Shown: piece by piece, positions 58,973 to 64,000 of the stretch | Position numbering within the stretch: position 1 is the first letter of the stretch | Layout of the letters: each line of letters starts with the position of its first letter | NCBI RefSeq assembly: GCF_963678635.1 | Contig: NC_087070.1 | Location: 19,501,318 to 19,565,317 of the forward strand | Direction: 5' to 3' | From: Symsagittifera roscoffensis | Lineage: Eukaryota > Xenacoelomorpha > Acoela > Convolutidae | Length of the DNA stretch: 64,000 bases | Notes under the pieces: model-generated | Told to the model about the DNA's origin: nothing | The model's input: only the letters and a program-made list of their open reading frames with translations | Database searches by the model: none | Position numbers and translations under genes: made by a program

Positions 58973-59929
58973 GCAATGTCGGCTGAAATTGGCGGTTTTA
59001 ATTAAAATTGATCAATTCATAGCACGCATGACCCAAACACATGTAGGCACTATAATGTTAGCAATGACTTAACGCTAGACAAAACACTTGCCAGAAATAA
59101 AGAGTCCTTTTACATTGTGGTTTAGAAAAAAAACTAAAAATGTTAAAATATTTTGTGAGAGAAGAGATTTGACATGTGATCAAGCAAGTGGACTCATAGC
59201 CACATAAGGTCGAGTCGATCAAAACTCACACTCGATCACACTTCAGTCAAACATAGTCAGTTTATTGCAACTTTTCCTTGGCCGAGTCCATCGAAACGGA
59301 GCTCGCCGATTTTTTTTCGTATCGGAACATAGGTCAAAACATATGCGCTTTTACGCAATTCAAATCTTTTTTCCCTCGGAGCATAGATCATAATCTAGGA
59401 AAATAGGTTTTTGTTCCTTCCGGTCAAAACATGGTATCTTTCCACCGAGTGTGTCGGAAGAATGCCATTTTGAAACGAGTCGGTTGAAATTTGACTTAAT
59501 TACGAGACCAAATTATGTACTTTGTGAAAAATAAGCTGATTCCTTAACAAGCTGAAAACTGATTTTTCGCAAAAATCGGCAAAATTGTCATTTTTACTTT
59601 ATTATTTTTTTCCCTGTTTTAAATTCCACTTACAAATAGCTAAAAAATCTGTGTTGCTCAAAGTTGCTCCTAAACAGCTGAATTTGCGGAATGGCACTTA
59701 AATTTATCGAATCTGGAGCAGTTTGTGAAACCCACAAACAAAGATGTATTCAGTACGTTTAAAATTACAGTTTTGAGGAATCCGCGTAGAGTTGTGGAAC
59801 ATGCTGACATTTTGCGGGATCCTCTAACATCATTACGTTGTTCACTACAATATTGCGTAATCTGCTTACATTTGCGGAATCCGATCACGAACCGCCTATA
59901 TCTGGATTTCAATGATCTACAGGCACCAA

Positions 59930-60095
59930 ATCGTGCGCCTATCCAGTATTCCCCCTCTCAGGCATTCGACCCCCAGCCGATCCAAAATACTATTTGAAGA
60001 CATACATTTTCACTAAAATCATATGTCATAATATTTTAAGACATACGTTTCACTAAAATCTTTCTAAAGGTGCATTTGAACTAAAGAAAGCTTTT
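59930..60095. mobile_element. hAT-type MITE fragment
   Basis: CCCCCTCTCAGGCATTCGAC, CCCAGCCGATCCAAA and CACTAAAATCTTTCTAAAGG match the interior of the family. It ends about 40 bases before the acceptor of the next NIDO-gene exon. Confidence 0.65.
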
Positions 60096-60133
60096 TTGTT
60101 CTAACTTAATTTTCAAATTTAATTATGTCTTAG

Positions 60134-60937
60134 GCCAGTTCACGATGCTTCCCGGATCTCGCTCTCCAGATGTCAGACATTTGGTTTGGTCCAGTAATGT
60201 CGAAGTTCCAGGACTGTTTGTGTTTAAATTGACTCACAGTACAGTTCAGAAAATCAAATCGTGTCGCCGTGAAATCATTCCGAACAGCGCGCACATGTAC
60301 TTCGAACGGGAAAAATTTCAGTTAAGAGGAATTTTCTGCGATGGAAAAATTTCATCCGAAGGGAACGAAACCGTTTTAGTTGTCTTCGAAGGTTCGATGT
60401 TCGAAGTTTTAGTAAAAGCTAAACTATCAAAGGACCTTGAAACGATAGTCGGAAACTTTCCCTTCTGGGGCCTCGCAGAACAAGTGAATGTTTATGTAAT
60501 GATAAACGGCGTCAGACAAAACAATACGTTCACAGTCTATTTTGTAAAGTGTTGGGAGCGTTTGAAAGTTGTTTCTGAAGACAACCCTTTTTTGATAACT
60601 AGAGTTACTTCCAATGAAAAGGAACGAAATAAAACTCACGCCGTCGAAATCAACTGGAAGTCATCATCTTTCAACAGAAATGATAGAACAGAACCGAATG
60701 TTATGATATCCTTTCAGAGTACAAAAAAGAGCAATCAACTTTCGATTGGAAGGGCCAAACAGCCTGACTTTGTCTTTGAGTGCTCGAAATCAATCGAGGT
60801 GCCTAATAGTGGATCAGCTACAGTACCAGTTGCAGCTGATGAAGGTTTCACTTTTATAAGTGTTGATTATGTCTTGAATTCTGATGCCTTGGAAGTCTGT
60901 CGAAAAGAGCCAAAGCAAATATCTCTTCGGGATTGTG
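60134..60937 (+). CDS. NIDO-domain protein, second exon (end of NIDO plus a 240-residue extracellular region)
   Basis: The acceptor TATGTCTTAG and entry phase 1 match the exon ending at 55429. The exon starts by completing NIDO: QFTMLPGSRSPDVRHLVWSS and NVEVPGLFVFKL, the usual LPGS...SNVGVPG..VFR ending. It then runs uninterrupted for about 240 residues with scattered cysteines, several sequons and alternating strands (QLRGIFCDGK, VLVVFEGSMFEVLVKA, FTVYFVKCWERLKVV). This may be an Ig-like or similar beta-sandwich region, but I cannot name it. The exon probably ends at TGTG|GCAAGT, a GC-type donor; otherwise it stops at TAG 60967-60969. The full protein should continue. Confidence 0.85.
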
Positions 60938-60969
60938 GCAAGTTTTTTTCATTATACTCATATTTGTAG

Positions 60970-61489
60970 CCAAAAAATGGCTGGTTTTGATACCTTGATA
61001 CTGGTTTCAGTGTGTTAAGTTTACGGAATTTGAATGCCACGTTTAAGGTTAAAAATGTGAAGGACCCTTAGTGCCAACGCCACCCAACATATGTCACATA
61101 AAAGTTCGATACCATTTAATCGCAACCTTTTGGTCAGACGATTCTTTGTTGTTGTTCCAAAATTCAAAAAAACTCAGAATAACTAAATTTTATTTCTATA
61201 TTCTGAATTAAGATGGGTCTCAGAAAAGAATTGTTTTTAACAAAAGCTTTCAAAGCTTATTGAAGCTAGTTATCTTGTCGTTGAAATAAAAAAAAACAAG
61301 ATATCAATTTTTAAAATAAATGTGGAGGCTTTGAAAGTTGCCAAATTTACCAAATAGCCGGACGTATTCATTGCGCGTTTATCCAAGTATTCGTGATACA
61401 GTGCTGATTTGAATTATCCGGACAAAATGAACAAACTTGAGTTTTCAAACACGTTTTTCTCAAATTGGGTTAAGATTGGACAATTCATC
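60970..61489. other. Unassigned sequence after the NIDO exon
   Basis: Probably intron if the GC donor at 60938 is used. No further NIDO-gene exon (for example AMOP or VWD type) was recognised between here and the window end. Confidence 0.45.
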
Positions 61490-62017
61490 AGAATTCATGT
61501 GGTGTAATTTTTTATCAGAGTTCATCAGACTTTCAGTAGAATTCAAGTGGTGTAATTTTTTTAACGGATTTCCCAACCAAATCCTTACCCCAAAAATGGG
61601 TCATTTTGGTTTTTGTCAATTAACCAAAAATTACGCTGAAACTGCTTTGTTAAGTGATGAAAAATATAAATCAAAAGAAGCGTCTTGCACAGCCCAACAA
61701 AATTCTAGGAAGGTTAAATCTCCAAAAACCATTATAAGAGAAAATATTTTTGCTTGATAGTCAAGAAATGTGATTTTTACTATATAAAACTCAAAATCTC
61801 TGCTTAAAAACAAATTTTAAACAATTTACTCAATTTTTTTGAAGATTTAACCCATCTTGAACTTTGTTGAACTGTGTAAGGGGCTTCTTGTGATATTATT
61901 TTTCATCAATAACAAAATAGTTTCAGCGTAATTTTTGATTAATTGAAAAAAACCAAAATGACCCATTTTTGGGGTAAAACTTTAGTTGGGAGAAAAAATT
62001 ACACCATATGAATTCTA
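61490..62017. mobile_element. Foldback MITE, about 530 bp
   Basis: The left arm AATTCAAGTGGTGTAATTTT, then CCCCAAAAATGGGTCATTTT and AATTACGCTGAAAC (about 61540-61642), is inverted-complementary to GTTTCAGCGTAATTTTTGAT, AAAATGACCCATTTTTGGGG and AAAATTACACCATATGAATT (61920-62012). An extra copy of the outer motif (GAATTCATGTGGTGTAATTT) at 61490 suggests the terminal part is duplicated. Confidence 0.75.
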
Positions 62018-63180
62018 AGCAACTTTTTTTCTCTTTACCTTTTGTGCTTTTTCCGCCAAAGTATAAATTGAGCTAAATTGAATCGAAGCAAGCAGGATTT
62101 GTGATGCTATTAAAATTTACCAGACGCTTCAAACATCCATTTGCACTCGACATAATGTCTAGGGTAGAAGATCTCAAAAGAATCCCTAAAAAAACCAGAG
62201 TACTTTTTCATTTTTTTTTCAAAAATTTGTTTTAAAAACTTATTTCAGAGACGTTGAAGGTAAACCGCAACATTCAGGGCTTTGAAGAAACTTTAAAAAA
62301 TCGGAAGTTATTTTCACAGAGTATCAGCCAGGCGCATAGCTTGTTATGTTGAAACTTCATTGACTGTGCAGGAAGCAAAGCAAGCATTCTCGCATTGAAA
62401 ACTGGCTTTTTATGGTAAGCAGTTATTTGAAATCGTAGACATCAGATGTCCGGACCTTTGTGTGAGACCCACCATAGTTTTAAGTCCAAAAGGATCAAAT
62501 AAGTATCTTCATTGAGAAAAATTAGCGTCTGATTTTCAAGTAGAAACCAAAATGCTTCAAGTAGAGATTTTTTGATAATTCCCTTGCATCACAAAGCTTT
62601 TTCCGTTCCTGGACTTTTAGAAAATCTGTGGAATTTGAAAGATAATGCAGACTTTCATTCTGATACTTTGGATCTGAGCCCAATACTCACAAATTTTTGT
62701 ACAAAAATATTACTTCAGACAAAACTTTAGGCGCATGAAGGAGCTTCTGTAAAAGTGTAATTACCAGATGCACAAAATTTTTTCCATTTCAAAAATTGCT
62801 TCTGAATTTTTCTGGGGTTCGGTTGACTTGTAAAGCTTCAAACCTTATTTTTTTGCAGTAGGTCAAACCGTATTTCTGATGATTTTAAGTTCTACAGCGG
62901 TTTTTGAAAAGGTTAGTGTCCCTAGGTTATATTTCAAAACACAATTTCACTTACAATTTCATGAGTTTGATTTACCCATAGTTTTTTGGTTGCAGATTGT
63001 AAACTTGGTTAGGTTTCTAGTTTGATTGAATCCGCCCCAGACACCAAAAAACTTCAGATCTTGTAAAGTCTTGCTAATTGTGTAACTGATTTGAAACTAA
63101 TTTAATATGGACTCCAACAGATTAGAAACTCCAAGGAAAATCAATGGGTACCTATAAGGTTTTTTCTAGGCAATAAAAAG
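62018..63180. other. Unassigned AT-rich sequence
   Basis: No exon, repeat family or RNA gene recognised. Confidence 0.4.
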
Positions 63181-63189
63181 CCTAAGTAA

Positions 63190-64000
63190 CGGAATTTTTC
63201 AGCTCGGGGTGGTTTTTCCTCCAGACAAGTATCGACTTTTAAAATAGCACTTTTTTAAAATAGCACTTTTTGAAGAAAACTTTTTGAATATAATTTAAAA
63301 TGTTTTGTTGTCTTGATCTCAATTTGAAAAAAATATATATTTCTCCTGTGATCATATTTTGTAAAATTATAGGTGTTTAAAGATTGCCGTTTTGGCCAAT
63401 TTGGGACAATTAACGCGCGATATGTCGGGCTAATAACGCGTAAGCCGAGATTTAATCCGTTTTAGAAACCGTTCCAAATTGGTTGAAGTAAGCTTTTATG
63501 CTTATTGATTAGTTTCTTGGAGATAAATCTATCATTTTGTACTTTAAATGACGTGTGTGTGTGGGAGGGGGGTGATTTTCACAAAAACCCTCATTTACTT
63601 TTTTTTTTTTTATTTTTTTTTTTTATTTTTTTTTGCATTTATTTTTTTTTCAAGATACTACTGCTTCAACTGCTTCATAGACCTTAAAAGGCAATCGGAA
63701 CATTCAGTGTTTCGCCCTGATACCAGCAATCTTGTTATTTCGACTTTCGCAATGAAAAAAACGGAGTATTTGCGCCCAGGTTGGTTTTTTTTTCTATAGA
63801 CAAATTTCGACTTTTTAACCAGCGATTTTTGACGGAGTTTTAAATATCATTCAAAAATCATTGTTCTGCTCAGCTTAAATTTGAAAAGATATTTCACCTG
63901 TGATGATTTTTCATAATTTATAATGGTTTGAAGGTTGACACTTTGGCTAATTTGGGACAATTAACGCGCGTTATAATTCGCGGTCTAGACTCGTAGGCGA
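63190..64000. repeat. Dispersed repeat, two successive copies (second runs off the window)
   Basis: The first copy (63200-63760) matches the 11930-12420 copy module by module, including TTGGCCAATTTGGGACAATT, AACGCGCGATAT, AACGCGTAAGC and the tail GGCAATCGGAACATTCAGTG. The second starts near 63775 with ACAAATTTCGACTTTTTAAC and reaches TTTGGGACAATTAACGCGCG before the window ends. A T-rich simple repeat lies at 63598-63655. Confidence 0.85.

Larger units (their letters stand above)
55430..60133. other. NIDO gene intron, about 4.7 kb
   Basis: GT...AG, phase 1. Contents: two hAT-type MITEs, a GTCGAAAC minisatellite, a 33-bp tandem repeat, a palindrome-rich element, a worn GCGGAATCCG repeat (59.7-59.9 kb) and a MITE fragment (59.93-60.1 kb). 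No exon was recognised inside. Confidence 0.75.

Overview
The window is AT-rich eukaryotic (animal) DNA. Coding sequence is sparse, split into short exons on the + strand, and buried in transposons and degenerate repeats. I could assemble parts of three genes by following reading frame, splice phase and family motifs: (1) an SSUH2-like gene (exons at 10440-10688, 17714-17783, 18610-18837, 27151-27373 and about 27551-27721; 5' exons not found); (2) a complete five-exon tetraspanin of 279 residues (40897-46396); (3) the start of a secreted or membrane protein with a nidogen-like (NIDO) domain (54806-55429 and 60134-60937), whose later exons lie beyond the window or were not recognised. I see no convincing minus-strand gene and no convincing intact tRNA, rRNA or CRISPR.

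Organism: an animal, judged from SSUH2, a tetraspanin with an extracellular loop, and NIDO. Three features point, without proof, to a larvacean tunicate (Oikopleura/Fritillaria relatives) with an expanded genome: introns that appear to start with GA, GG or GC rather than GT but end in AG, dense MITE-like elements, and remains of an env-carrying Ty3/Gypsy element. G*-AG introns are known from Oikopleura, and MITE-like introns from Fritillaria. The fixed 200-base N run (54075-54274) and frame breaks at A5 runs fit a draft assembly with homopolymer errors.

Layout: 1-1.8 kb unassigned; 1.8-3.35 kb composite element with a large near-perfect palindrome; 3.46-7.45 kb degenerate minisatellite with higher-order repeats; 7.45-8.05 kb T-rich repeat; 10.4-27.7 kb SSUH2-like gene, whose long introns hold dispersed repeats, hAT-type MITEs and foldback elements; 29.4-29.8 kb MITE; 32-33.1 kb degenerate tandem repeat; 33.25-37.51 kb three near-identical 1.42-kb tandem copies; 37.5-38.7 kb probable retroposon; 40.9-46.6 kb tetraspanin gene; 48.5-53.7 kb G-poor, C-rich decayed retroelement; 54.1-54.3 kb gap; 54.8-60.9 kb NIDO gene, whose intron holds MITEs, minisatellite and a palindrome-rich element; 61.4-62.0 kb foldback element; 63.2-64 kb dispersed repeat also seen at 11.9 kb.

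Main observation: two short introns, in unrelated genes, have inverted repeats at their splice boundaries and apparently non-GT donors. The SSUH2 one is also flanked by an 8-bp direct repeat (7/8 match) whose second copy supplies the 3' AG. This is what an intron made by insertion of a small inverted-repeat transposon should look like.
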